This document shows positions 1-9,300 of a stretch of 64,000 bases of DNA, piece by piece. The stretch spans positions 54,749-118,748 of the forward strand of contig JBQCGD010000167.1 in NCBI GenBank assembly GCA_051955985.1, read 5' to 3'. The number at the start of each line of letters is the position of its first letter. Position 1 is the first letter of the stretch. Origin of the DNA: DATKPA01 sp051955985. Its GTDB lineage: Bacteria; Planctomycetota; Phycisphaerae; WQYP01. The translations under genes and the position numbers were made by a program. Under the pieces are notes generated by a model. The model saw only the letters and a program-made list of their open reading frames with translations, ran no database searches and was not told the origin of the DNA.

Positions 1-333
1 CGCACGCGTCGCCAGCACCACTAGGGGAAGGCATCCGGATCCATGTACGTGGAGGACCCCGATGTTTTCGCGTTTGATTAACTGCCTTAGTCGCAACATT
101 GCCCATAAGGCGGGGACAGCGCCCCGTCCTGCCCGAAGCTCACATATTGTAACGGCGCCTGGCAGATCGTCTGAGGCGACCTCCGCTTTGCGTACGGCCA
201 CCGCCAGGGATGGCACGCCTTTATGTGCCAGAGCGACGGCCAGGTTCAATGCCATGCGTTCAACACCGCCCCATCCGAGGCTCCCCACTACCTGTGCCAC
301 CAAAGTTTCAGATTCCGATGCCTCAGCGGCCAT
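1..333 (-). CDS. Glycosyltransferase family 4, N-terminal part (cut by window edge)
   Basis: Reading the minus strand from an ATG at 333 gives 111 codons open to the window edge. The product begins MAAEASESET and contains GSLGWGGVERMALNLA at about residues 17-32, the typical glycine-rich opening of a GT4 (GT-B fold) glycosyltransferase. LRQLIKREN then leads into VLHVHGSG, the usual second strand and acceptor-side loop of that fold. The start overlaps the end of the upstream nucleotidyltransferase gene by 11 bp, so the two are probably translationally coupled. It would transfer a sugar from a nucleotide donor to a growing polysaccharide in the cytoplasm or at the inner membrane. Donor and acceptor cannot be read from this fragment, and the catalytic C-terminal half is missing. 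Confidence 0.75.
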   Translation of the reverse strand, partial: MAAEASESETLVAQVVGSLGWGGVERMALNLAVALAHKGVPSLAVAVRKAEVASDDLPGAVTICELRAGRGAVPALWAMLRLRQLIKRENIGVLHVHGSGCLPLVVLATRA

Positions 334-1063
334 GCGAGCTCTCAGCGTCGGGCAGGAATCGCTTTCGATGCATGTGGAACTGCTCCGTTGCCACCTGATA
401 ATCCTCATGCCTACCTATATCCAACCACAGTCCTTGGTACGGATAGACCTTCACCGCCTGATTGCGGGCGAGCATATCACACATCAAATTGTCGAAGCCA
501 TAGTGCACATTTGGCGGGATGACTTCGATGATCGCTCGATTATAGACGTAAATGCCCATACTGCATGCATAGCTATTTGTCGGCTTCTCGCGGAATGCAG
601 TCATACGGCGTTCTGTGTCATACTCCAGCACTCCGAGCGACACCTGCACATCCCGTCGATATGTTGCCACGGTCGCCAGTTGCTTACCTTGTGCGTGGTA
701 GTCAAAAAGTGCCCCGTAGTCTATGTCGGTCAGCAGATCTCCATTCATAACGATAAATGATTCACTGAGCCCCTCTATCCGGCGAACGGGGCCAATCGTG
801 CCCAGAGGCTCGTCTTCAATAGCATACCGGATATTCATACCAATCTTGCTGCCATCGCCGAAGAAGGCCATGATCAGCTCTGCCAAATATCCGACAGAGA
901 TCACCACATTTCTAAATCCATAGTAACGTAGTTGTGATAGCACAATCTGGAGAATCGGCATCTCTCCAACCGGCATTAGCGGCTTCGGCAACACTGTGGT
1001 ATAGGGCGCCAAGCGGGTTCCTTTACCCCCGGCCAGAATCACGACCGTTGCATTTCGAGTCAT
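323..1063 (-). CDS. Sugar-1-phosphate nucleotidyltransferase
   Basis: The 246-residue product has the nucleotidyltransferase signature VVILAGGKGTRLAPYT at residues 7-22, followed by LPKPLMPVGEMPIL, which binds the nucleotide and sugar phosphate. VMNGDLLTDID near residue 106 supplies the metal-binding aspartate. The family (GDP-mannose, dTDP-glucose and related pyrophosphorylases) joins an NTP to a sugar 1-phosphate. At 246 residues it is the short form, without a C-terminal hexapeptide acyltransferase domain. It overlaps the preceding dehydratase gene by 4 bp and the next glycosyltransferase gene by 11 bp, so it belongs to one exopolysaccharide operon. The exact sugar is not decided by sequence; a mannose or 6-deoxyhexose precursor would fit the neighbouring SDR enzymes. 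Confidence 0.85.
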   Translation of the reverse strand: MTRNATVVILAGGKGTRLAPYTTVLPKPLMPVGEMPILQIVLSQLRYYGFRNVVISVGYLAELIMAFFGDGSKIGMNIRYAIEDEPLGTIGPVRRIEGLSESFIVMNGDLLTDIDYGALFDYHAQGKQLATVATYRRDVQVSLGVLEYDTERRMTAFREKPTNSYACSMGIYVYNRAIIEVIPPNVHYGFDNLMCDMLARNQAVKVYPYQGLWLDIGRHEDYQVATEQFHMHRKRFLPDAESSHGR

Positions 1064-2052
1064 ATCGAATATTCCTCAGGTTGGAACCGTTCTGGATGCT
1101 CTTGGACGAATTGCGCGACGCGTTTCAACCCTTCTTTAAGTTCAATCTTTGGTGACCATCCGCAACGTTCGCGTGCAGCGGACCAGTCGCATATGAGGGC
1201 CATCACTTCGCTGCGCTCCGGACGTTTTCGTTGCTCGTCCACGGATATCTCCACATGACGACCAACGACCTCCATCGCCATCTGAGCAACATCACCAACC
1301 GTCACGGCATGGCCTGTTCCGAGATTCGTCACTTTTCCGACACATTTCTCAGAGCGCGCGATGGCTACAAAACCTCGCACCGTATCCTCAACAAAAAGAA
1401 AATCGCGCACGGGATCAATCGACCCGAGCTTCAGCTTCGGTACGCCGCGCAATAACTGCGAGAGGATCGTCGGAATAACCGCACGGGCCGACTGGCGAGG
1501 ACCATAGGTGTTGAACGGCCTACAGGTCGCAACTGGAAGGTCCATAGAGCAGTAGTAACTCTCAGCAATTTTGTCGGCGCCTATTTTGCTGGCCGCGTAG
1601 GGCGACTGTGCTTGGAGCGCGTGTTGCTCGCTAATGGATGGTGCCTGGGCTGTACCATAAGTCTCGCTCGTTGAGGTATGGACCACCCGACTCACCCGCG
1701 CTCGCCGGGCGGCCTCGCAGATATTGAGAGTGCCCTGCACATTTGTGGCAACATACGAGGCGGGAGCGCGGTAGCTATAAGGAATGGGAATTAGCGCCGC
1801 GAGATGGAATACAATGTTCTGACCCTCCATGATGTTCTGAACAAAGAATGGGTCACATATATCGCCTCTCGACAGCGTCACGTTGCGCAATATATCTTTC
1901 GGAACGAACTCGAGATTTCCAAGATCAGGCCGAGAATCATAGTGCAGAAGCGCCGTTACCTTTGCGCCTATCGCCACGAGATGCTCTGTCAAATGCGAGG
2001 CAATAAAACCTCCCGCACCAGTTACCAGGACTTTTGCGCCTGTCAATTCCAA
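1060..2052 (-). CDS. NAD-dependent sugar-nucleotide 4,6-dehydratase/epimerase (SDR family)
   Basis: This is an extended short-chain dehydrogenase. It opens with the dinucleotide-binding motif VLVTGAGGFIASHL and has HTSTSETYGTA and the catalytic SPYAASKIGADK (Tyr-x-x-x-Lys) motif. The sequence around FHLAALIPIPYSY resembles LegB-like UDP-GlcNAc 4,6-dehydratases, so a 4,6-dehydratase is more likely than a simple epimerase. The frame stays open to 2154, but that extension runs back into the upstream gene. I chose the TTG at 2052 because AAAGGTG stands in front of it and because it puts the Rossmann motif at the usual place near the N-terminus, giving 330 residues. It starts 10 bp after the upstream SDR gene and overlaps the nucleotidyltransferase by 4 bp. 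Confidence 0.8.
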   Translation of the reverse strand: MELTGAKVLVTGAGGFIASHLTEHLVAIGAKVTALLHYDSRPDLGNLEFVPKDILRNVTLSRGDICDPFFVQNIMEGQNIVFHLAALIPIPYSYRAPASYVATNVQGTLNICEAARRARVSRVVHTSTSETYGTAQAPSISEQHALQAQSPYAASKIGADKIAESYYCSMDLPVATCRPFNTYGPRQSARAVIPTILSQLLRGVPKLKLGSIDPVRDFLFVEDTVRGFVAIARSEKCVGKVTNLGTGHAVTVGDVAQMAMEVVGRHVEISVDEQRKRPERSEVMALICDWSAARERCGWSPKIELKEGLKRVAQFVQEHPERFQPEEYSI

Positions 2053-2062
2053 AATTACACCT

Positions 2063-2968
2063 TTACCTTTCCGTATGCACTCGCGTTGAGTGGTGCACCC
2101 ACATGTCACGCATGCTCTGGTAGCTACTGATTTTGCAAAGAGTACCCTCGCCACAGATCTGCCGTAAAGTCCGTGGAATTCCCACTATCCGCGAAGGCTT
2201 AGTTGAGGGCTCAAAGCGAAATCGGACCGGCGATCCCACTGCAGCCGCCAATTCGCCTGCCAGTGCGGCGATGCTCGTGCCGATGCCGGAGCAAATGTTC
2301 ACCGGGATTCGCTGCGGCTCTTTTTCCAGTTCGCTTCCGACGATCCGTACGAGGCGTGCGACATCTCGCACATCGAGGAAATCGCGAACGCTCTCCGGAT
2401 CCGACACGGTTAGTTCAGCAACACCAGCAGCGATCCTCTCAAAGAAGCGTCCGACCATCGCACCTCCAACTAGCGCCGGGCTTTGTCCGGGACCCAGGGT
2501 GTTGAAAACGCGCACTCGCAGGACATCTAGCCCGTGCTTTACAGCGAGGTCACGCGCCAGCATTGACTGTTGTAACTTCGAAACGCCGTAAGGGCTATTT
2601 GGATGACCGTTCTCAGCCTCTTCGACCATCCCGGCTGACGCCGCAGATACTCCGAATTCCGCCGCCGAACCGATAAGCACCACCCGGGTGTACGGTGAGC
2701 ACTTGGCCACGGCTGCTAATAGCATCTCTGTGCTGTCCACATTGGCTGCGCGAAGCTGCGATTCCTCATGATTGCCGTAAAGCCCCCCCGCGTGCACAAT
2801 CAGCCGTGGCTGACTTTTGGCCAAGCGCTCAGCGGCACCAGAGGCAAGCAGGTCGCATCCTTCCCGCCGATCAAAAGATTCGCTCGCCCAACCGCTGCGT
2901 GAGAACTCCGTCATTAATGACCGCCCAAGGAAACCGCATCCTCCGATTATGACCGCGCGCTGCATCAT
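2063..2968 (-). CDS. NAD(P)-dependent SDR, GDP-4-keto-6-deoxymannose reductase-like
   Basis: The 301-residue protein is an extended SDR with VIIGGCGFLGRSL at the N-terminus, LIGSAAEFG in the middle and SPYGVSKLQQS carrying the Tyr-x-x-x-Lys pair. VRVFNTLGPGQS and VSDPESVRDFLDVRDVARL resemble the reductases that act on GDP-4-keto-6-deoxy-D-mannose, so it may perform the second step after the neighbouring dehydratase. The start could be the ATG at 2968 or the one immediately following at 2965. It lies 43 bp after the gene at 3012-4154 and 10 bp before the dehydratase, in the same polysaccharide operon. The substrate is inferred; another 4-keto sugar is possible. Confidence 0.78.
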   Translation of the reverse strand: MMQRAVIIGGCGFLGRSLMTEFSRSGWASESFDRREGCDLLASGAAERLAKSQPRLIVHAGGLYGNHEESQLRAANVDSTEMLLAAVAKCSPYTRVVLIGSAAEFGVSAASAGMVEEAENGHPNSPYGVSKLQQSMLARDLAVKHGLDVLRVRVFNTLGPGQSPALVGGAMVGRFFERIAAGVAELTVSDPESVRDFLDVRDVARLVRIVGSELEKEPQRIPVNICSGIGTSIAALAGELAAAVGSPVRFRFEPSTKPSRIVGIPRTLRQICGEGTLCKISSYQSMRDMWVHHSTRVHTER

Positions 2969-3011
2969 CTATCCGACACGGCTCCCAACCAACTTAGGAA
3001 AATCTCCCTAT

Positions 3012-4154
3012 TCATCGCTTCGCCGCCTCGTCCAGGAGGGGCATCCGGGCAGTTAAATGCGGAGGATTGCCCGGGCCGCCATCTACAGCCACGAGATCGC
3101 AACGCCCAAAGCGAAGAAGAAACCTGGCAAATGCCTCAAGAAAGGCATTGACCTCGGGACGGCAACTCCCGTGTAGTCCCCCCTCCATCGCTCTCACATC
3201 CTCCGACAGCACGTTGGCGCAAGTCGGATCAGTGTTGCTGAAGTCGACTTTGCAATTGTCGACCGAAAGCACGGAGGAACGAGCGCCATTCATCGCGAAG
3301 GTAGCCTCCCGCAAATGTGCCTCGGCACCAGCAAGATACTCCAGATACCACAAATAATGGAGACGCCAGACGATCTTTGGATTTTGCCCCTTGATAAACT
3401 GGAGATAGGTGCTGCATAGATTTTTGCCATGACAGAAGGCGTTTTCCAACGGCATCGCGGAGAGTGCTCGTCTGGGGGACAGCGCCTCGATATGGGAGAA
3501 CGGGTCCAGATGCAGCAACCGTCCATTGAGCCGGTGCAGGCCGTGGAAGCAATCGCCCGGACTGTATAAACTGCGCAGCCGCTCCACATCAATTCCAAGA
3601 GCCCAAGTCCCAATTATGCAGTCGCTTTCATTGAGGCCGTCGAAGGTAGATAACTCATGACCACAAAAGTGTAGACTTTCCTTTCGCATTTTTTCGATAA
3701 TTCGCACGAAGTAGTCCGAGACCAGCGGGTACAGATCAAAATCGTGTAGAACGGCAAATCGGGTTCGGCAGGCGCGGAGTCCCATCACGCACGACATCGC
3801 GTGATAGAACGCTGCCGAATGCACCCGCCGCAGAAGCGCTCCTGCAACGTCATCATGATAGCCAAACCGCAGTGGGAGTTTCGGAAAACGATTTATCACG
3901 TCGGCCATTAGATGTTCGGCTCGTACGTGGCGCGTTCGGTCGAAAATAACGTGTATATCAACAATGCCGCAAAGATCGAGCTTGTCGAGAAACAGGAGGC
4001 TTGTAGGAAGCAGATGCCGGAGGTCCCACGGTACGGGCAAAATGATGCTGTAGCCGTCCAGCGGTTGCTGAAGGGGCTGCCAGCGTACGAGCGAGCGCAG
4101 CGCCAGTTTGATGCTCTCGCGCACAACGTGGCCGCGGTAGCGTTTAAGGTTCAT
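3012..4154 (-). CDS. Probable GT-A fold glycosyltransferase
   Basis: No named family is recognised with certainty. The 380-residue product starts MNLKRYRGHVV at an ATG that overlaps the end of the methyltransferase gene by 11 bp; an upstream in-frame extension to 4229 would lie wholly inside that gene. GYSIILPVPWDLRHLLPTS is followed by an alternating beta/alpha region and AVLHDFDLYPLVSD, where Asp-Phe-Asp looks like the DxD metal-binding motif of GT-A glycosyltransferases. IIGTWALGIDVERL follows. There is no signal peptide or clear membrane segment, so it is cytoplasmic or peripheral. The position among sugar-nucleotide and polysaccharide genes supports a transferase. The DxD reading is inference. 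Confidence 0.55.
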   Translation of the reverse strand: MNLKRYRGHVVRESIKLALRSLVRWQPLQQPLDGYSIILPVPWDLRHLLPTSLLFLDKLDLCGIVDIHVIFDRTRHVRAEHLMADVINRFPKLPLRFGYHDDVAGALLRRVHSAAFYHAMSCVMGLRACRTRFAVLHDFDLYPLVSDYFVRIIEKMRKESLHFCGHELSTFDGLNESDCIIGTWALGIDVERLRSLYSPGDCFHGLHRLNGRLLHLDPFSHIEALSPRRALSAMPLENAFCHGKNLCSTYLQFIKGQNPKIVWRLHYLWYLEYLAGAEAHLREATFAMNGARSSVLSVDNCKVDFSNTDPTCANVLSEDVRAMEGGLHGSCRPEVNAFLEAFARFLLRFGRCDLVAVDGGPGNPPHLTARMPLLDEAAKR

Positions 4155-5064
4155 GATTCTGCACCGTGGGTAGGTTCCGGCGGGCATACAGGGGAATCGT
4201 CGGTGTAACCGCGAAGCCGAGTTCGGCAAGCCGTTCGATGAGCTGCGATGGGCTACGCCCCGGTAGGTTATGCACTTCCATCGCTATTTGCCGTATCCTC
4301 TTCGCTGTCGCCGCGCTCATGTTTTCAAACATCTCGTACTCGGCCCCCTCGCAATCCACTTTCAATAGATCTACGGCGTCCAAGCCGTACTCGTCCAACA
4401 TCCCCTCGATGGTGATCGCCGGCACAGTGACCGATTGATGCGCACCTGGCAATTGCTCAGCGGCAACACACGTAGAATGATAAATCGATACGTTCGACAC
4501 GTTCAGCAAAACCGTCCCTGCGCGAGCCGCAACGGCCGCATTTACTGGCGTCACATGCGACAATTGGTTCGTGCGTATATTATCAACCAGGATTCGATAG
4601 GTAGCGGGCTCGGGCTCCAGGCAGATGACCCGACCTTTGGGGCCAACGATTGTCGCTGCCGTAAGTGCAAACGTGCCGATGTTCGCACCAATGTCGATTA
4701 CAGTGGATCCCGGTCCGATGGCGGCGCCATGTCGAAGGTAATCGCGACGCACCATGTTTTCGTACAGTGCATAGCGCTCGCCCGTGCGTGGGCGGATCGT
4801 CAGCCTTAGTCCATTCCTCATCCGCGCAACGTAAGGTTTGCGACGCAGGCGCAACAAGTCGGCCGTGAGCAACCATGGGGTACACGTCTCTCGTGCAAAG
4901 CCGCGTACCTGATCGTACCACAAACCCAGTTCTTTAAGCTTTCTCACGGCTCGGCCCTTCGCCTTGTAAGATGCGTGTCGTAGTTCGATTTCTAGCGCGA
5001 TGCGCCTGGTAAAAAATGGCTTAATTTGGGCTCGGGCAGTGATGGAGTAACAGCCCCATCCCAC
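4144..5064 (-). CDS. FkbM-family SAM-dependent methyltransferase
   Basis: The protein of up to 306 residues carries the SAM-binding motif TVIDIGANIGTFALTAA at about residues 121-137, the acidic CLEPEPATYRILVDN and the FkbM hallmark DLLKVDCEGAEYEMFE. The family methylates hydroxyls, often on sugars or secondary metabolites, and is frequent in exopolysaccharide clusters. The ATG at 5064 makes a 73-bp overlap with the acyltransferase gene. No other ATG lies before the conserved domain, so a shorter non-ATG start is possible. The reading frame overlaps the next gene by 11 bp. O-methylation of a sugar residue of the polymer is the likely role, inferred from context. Confidence 0.85.
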   Translation of the reverse strand: MGWGCYSITARAQIKPFFTRRIALEIELRHASYKAKGRAVRKLKELGLWYDQVRGFARETCTPWLLTADLLRLRRKPYVARMRNGLRLTIRPRTGERYALYENMVRRDYLRHGAAIGPGSTVIDIGANIGTFALTAATIVGPKGRVICLEPEPATYRILVDNIRTNQLSHVTPVNAAVAARAGTVLLNVSNVSIYHSTCVAAEQLPGAHQSVTVPAITIEGMLDEYGLDAVDLLKVDCEGAEYEMFENMSAATAKRIRQIAMEVHNLPGRSPSQLIERLAELGFAVTPTIPLYARRNLPTVQNHEP

Positions 5065-6176
5065 ATTTTTTTGTTTTTGGAAGGCGAGAAACGATGCTTG
5101 AGTTGCAGGAACCGGCTCTCATAGTATCTGTAACTCAGACCGGCCAAAGCGCATGTAATCAACACCGATAGTGCGAACTTTACCCAAATGATATGTACAT
5201 GCACGACAGCCAACATTTTTTCAGCCGCATGGACGCCGATCATATGCATCAGATACATCCCGTAGCTGATCGCGCCTACTGCGGCTAACGGTCGCCAATG
5301 CAAGAGAGGCGCTAGCACATGGTCCTCACGAATGACGCAGGTTGTGATGAGAAAGGTCATTGGAAATGCGACCACATCCCTTAACGGACCGTCCGGATCA
5401 ATGGTCCACGACAATACGAGTAGGACAATCGCAGCGGCAACTAAGCTGCTCCACTTGCGTCCAAGGAACTTATAGGCGATTTCATAACCGCGACGTGAAT
5501 GTAAAACTAAAGCCGCAATAACTCCAAAGGCAATAGGCGATGCGATGCTGGTTATGATTCTCCGAGTCTGAAATGACACGTTAATAAGGCCGAATGCAAA
5601 CACCTGGTCGAGCAGGATGAGGCAAATGGGAACAAGACACAACGATCGCCGCCACCCAAACCGCACGACCGACGGCCACACTAGATAAAACTGCTCCTCT
5701 GCCGCCAACGACCATGCGAAGGCGAAGATAAGTCGTGCACCCTTCGGAGCCGTCATAAACATGTTGGCCGTGTATGTGATGAAACAAGGCAAATTTCGCC
5801 AAAAAGCAATTCCGGACGGTGATCGAGGCTCAGCGAAACCCACCGCTGCGACCCAGAGCAGCAACACGGTGTAGTAGAGAGGGAAAATACGAAGAGAGCG
5901 ACGAATGTAAAACAGTTTCAGTGAAACATTTCCGTATGTATCCCGCTCGCGCAGAAGCAGTGTCGTTATAAGAAAACCACTAATTATAAAGAATAGATCC
6001 ACCCCAATATACCCCTTTCCGAGGACATTCAGCCACGGATATTTGACATAGCGAGTCAGGCATACGTGGTACCAGATCACGCCGATAATGCTGACGGCGC
6101 GCAGCCCATCAAGTGAACCAAAATACTTGACGGCTTGGAAGGATTCGTAAGCCGTCGGGCGCTTTAGCGTTTCCAC
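4992..6176 (-). CDS. Acyltransferase family 3 membrane protein (OafA/YrhL-like)
   Basis: This 394-residue polytopic membrane protein has the family-3 acyltransferase opening YFGSLDGLRAVSIIGVIWYH, in which the His is the conserved catalytic-region residue. GYIGVDLFFIISGFLI and IRRSLRIFPLYYTVLLL follow. About ten hydrophobic helices can be counted. Such proteins transfer acetyl or other acyl groups onto extracellular polysaccharides or lipids. It sits between the beta-helix FN3 gene upstream (ends at 6390) and the FkbM gene downstream, so O-acylation of the exported polysaccharide is the best guess. The 213 bp in front of it hold no gene. Confidence 0.88.
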   Translation of the reverse strand: METLKRPTAYESFQAVKYFGSLDGLRAVSIIGVIWYHVCLTRYVKYPWLNVLGKGYIGVDLFFIISGFLITTLLLRERDTYGNVSLKLFYIRRSLRIFPLYYTVLLLWVAAVGFAEPRSPSGIAFWRNLPCFITYTANMFMTAPKGARLIFAFAWSLAAEEQFYLVWPSVVRFGWRRSLCLVPICLILLDQVFAFGLINVSFQTRRIITSIASPIAFGVIAALVLHSRRGYEIAYKFLGRKWSSLVAAAIVLLVLSWTIDPDGPLRDVVAFPMTFLITTCVIREDHVLAPLLHWRPLAAVGAISYGMYLMHMIGVHAAEKMLAVVHVHIIWVKFALSVLITCALAGLSYRYYESRFLQLKHRFSPSKNKKMWDGAVTPSLPEPKLSHFLPGASR

Positions 6177-6389
6177 AGGGAGTCCCTTCCGGAACTTGAT
6201 ACGGCTAAGCTCGATTCACGACCGCAAATGGAAGCATCTTGACAAGCAGATCCCCGCAACAAACCCGGATTTCCTGGAGCAAGGCCGCGTCTCTTCACCA
6301 ATCAAAGGGTGAGAAGTCCATGTGTTGGCGAAGACATTCCATTTTCCAAAAAGGGCACGGTATGTCCCGGTTGACCGCCTGTTCACCCG

Positions 6390-9300
6390 TTACTGGCTAA
6401 CCAGCGAAAAACCCGCCTTAACGAACGCTATCGCGGACGAAGCTGTATATTGGGAATTCCAGGATTGGGAGGACTGGTTCTCCGCTTGGGACAGAAAATC
6501 CATAAGTGTTCCAGAGATCCCTAGTGAAGCGGCGTAAGAGGCAATGTTTCGAGTGGGATCAACGTATGCCAAGTGGCTGCTTAGAGCGCCGGGTTCAATC
6601 GACGTTTGCCAGGAAGAAAGGGACATCACTTTGCTGTTTACAAAGAACCAGACGGAGGGATCACTGGTGTCATAGTACCGGTTCCCGGAGAATTGTTCGG
6701 CCTGAGCATTGTACGCCGGACCAAGATTGACGATCTGTCCGGAGAGCAAATTTTGGAAATCGTTATTCTTCACAACCAACCCATTGAGCGCATATTGTCC
6801 AGTCCCACCGGGCAGCGCCTTGGCGCTAATCCAAATCGCAGAGTTCCACCCATTAATGACATTGTTCTGGATTGTAAGATCATTGATTCCAACAGCATCA
6901 GCCGGATTGCTCACGGCACCGTAATCGAGATGTATCGCTGCGTAAGCATTTTGGGTGTCGCCGGTGATCACATTATTTTCGATGGTGGTCCCGCTATTGG
7001 CCTGTATGTTACTCACTTCCATTGCCCATCCCCGCGCGGTTCCAGCAATATCGCGCCCGCCAACAAATACGTTGCCGGCAATCTTTCCACTTACGCCGCC
7101 CGCGGTGATAGGCGAACCGTTCACGTACCCGAAGGCGAGGCCGATCGGATCATTGACGAAGAGATTATTTTCAATGTCCCCACCGGACCGGGCTTGGAGA
7201 CCGTGGCTCGACGCATTTGCAAAGGTGTTATTCTTGATCACAACATTGGTGACGTCTTCCTTAATATAAACATTATGATTGAAAATTGTCGCTCCGGCGC
7301 CGGCGACCTGCTCGTTCCATCCATTGTGATCGAACACGTTTCCATCCAAAAGAAGGTTTCCCACGTTGTACACAAATAATCCTTGGGAATGTGCGCCCGA
7401 AGAACTGTATGAATCTGTGATGGAATTTCGACGGAGGGTAACGTTTTGCAGTTGTCCCTGGAAACCTTGGAGATTCAGGTTGTCTGAAAAATACGAAATC
7501 GAGCAATCTTCGATTAGGAGGTCATGATTGCCGGAAGATCCAGCCAGGAAGAAGATACCTTCCGTGCCGGCGGTATTGTTGATGTAATTGGGAGAATTGG
7601 GATTTCTCTGGGATGATGTAAAGGAGATTCCCAGAATCGCGATATTGTTCGACTGGCTTCCTAAAACAACTGCATCGCCGCCAATAACTGTGTCGACAAC
7701 TGGACGCTGACCCACTCCGTAAGCACTAACCACCATCGGTTCGGTGGCAGAACGTCCAGGTTTGCTCAATTGCAGGCCCATGCTAAGGGTTCCGGGCGCA
7801 TTGGTCGTTGTGAACGTGTCCCCTCGCTTCAACATGAGCCAATCAGGAGACCCCGCTCGTATGAGCGACATACCCTTCGCCACAGTTTGGACGGCACTAT
7901 TTGGTGTCAACCCGCTATTGCTGTCATTCCCGGTTGAACTACTGACGTAAATGATCCGTGAATCCGCGCTTGGAACAATTGTTGTCCAGCCGTTGCCATT
8001 TACAGTTGCATTTTGTTGCGTCGTCCCCGTCAAAGTACCGCTGGTACCTGTACCGGCGTTATTTTCAGCAGTGACCCTGAACCAATACTGCGTGTTCGGC
8101 TGCAGATTGGTCACGCTGAAGTTCGTGCTATTCGCGGCAACTGTTGCGATCGTCGTGAAAGTTGAACCGTCGATGGACGTCTGAACGTAGAAGCCCTGCT
8201 CGTTGTTCGAATTGTCCATCCAAGTCAGATCAATTTCGGCGGCGGAAAAGACAGTGGCGGCGGTGAGCGTGGGGGAAGCTGGGGATTGAGTGGAGGAGGT
8301 CCAAGCGGAAGCGATAGGAGTTGGGGTCGAATCGCCGCCGTTGGTGTTGGCGATAATGGTGTAAAAGTAATGTGTTGAAGCGTTCAGCCCCGTGTCGGTG
8401 TAGGTGGTGGCGTTGGCGGGGGCGGTGATGACGGTGGTGAAATTGAGTCCATCGGTTGAGCGTGCGACTTTGAAGCCGGTTTCGTTGTTGGAATTGTCTT
8501 TCCAAGACAGCTGGATTTGCGAGGTATTCAGGCCGACGGCGGTCAAATTACTGGCGGAGGCGGGTATGGCCTGCAAGGTTGTGGCTGTAACCTGGTTGGA
8601 TGGTGCGGATGTTGTGTCGCCCGCCAGTGCGAGGATTTCGTAGCTGTAGGTGGTGTCTGGCTGGACGCTTGTATCGGAATAAGTAAGGACGGAGCTGTCT
8701 AGAGTGGCAACAACGAACCAGGAGCTCGTGTTGGCGATCTGACTCAGCACCTCGTACCCGGTGACCTGGCCGGAGGGCGGGCTCCAGGAGAGCTGGATCG
8801 AATTAGTTGATACGGAACCGATCGATAAGTTGAGGGGGGAAGAAGGCGACGTATTCACTGTCACGGGGTTCGACGGGATTGAGGTAGTCATGCCAGAAAT
8901 TGTGGCGATCTCGTACGTGTACTGGGTACCGGGCGCGAGGTCGATGTCGTCGTAGCTGGTGGCGCTCGCGTCGACGTTTGCGAGGACCATCCAATCTTGA
9001 GTGCCGGACTGGCGAATGATTTGATAACCCGACACCGAGCCGGCAGCTGCAGTCCAGGACAGGTGGATGGAATTGGGGGAAACGGCGTTCGCGGAAAGCG
9101 TGCCGGGATCAACTGGCACGCTCAGCTGGGTGACGGCAGAGACCGGATCGGACGCTGTCGAAGTCAACGTGCCGTTCATGGCGAGGACCTGGTACGTGTA
9201 GGAGGCGCCGGGCTGGAGGGCATAGTCGGTGTAACTTGGCGACGTGGTCGTCGTCAGGAAGGAGAAATTGCCAGTGTTGCCGTCGTGGCGATAGATTTGG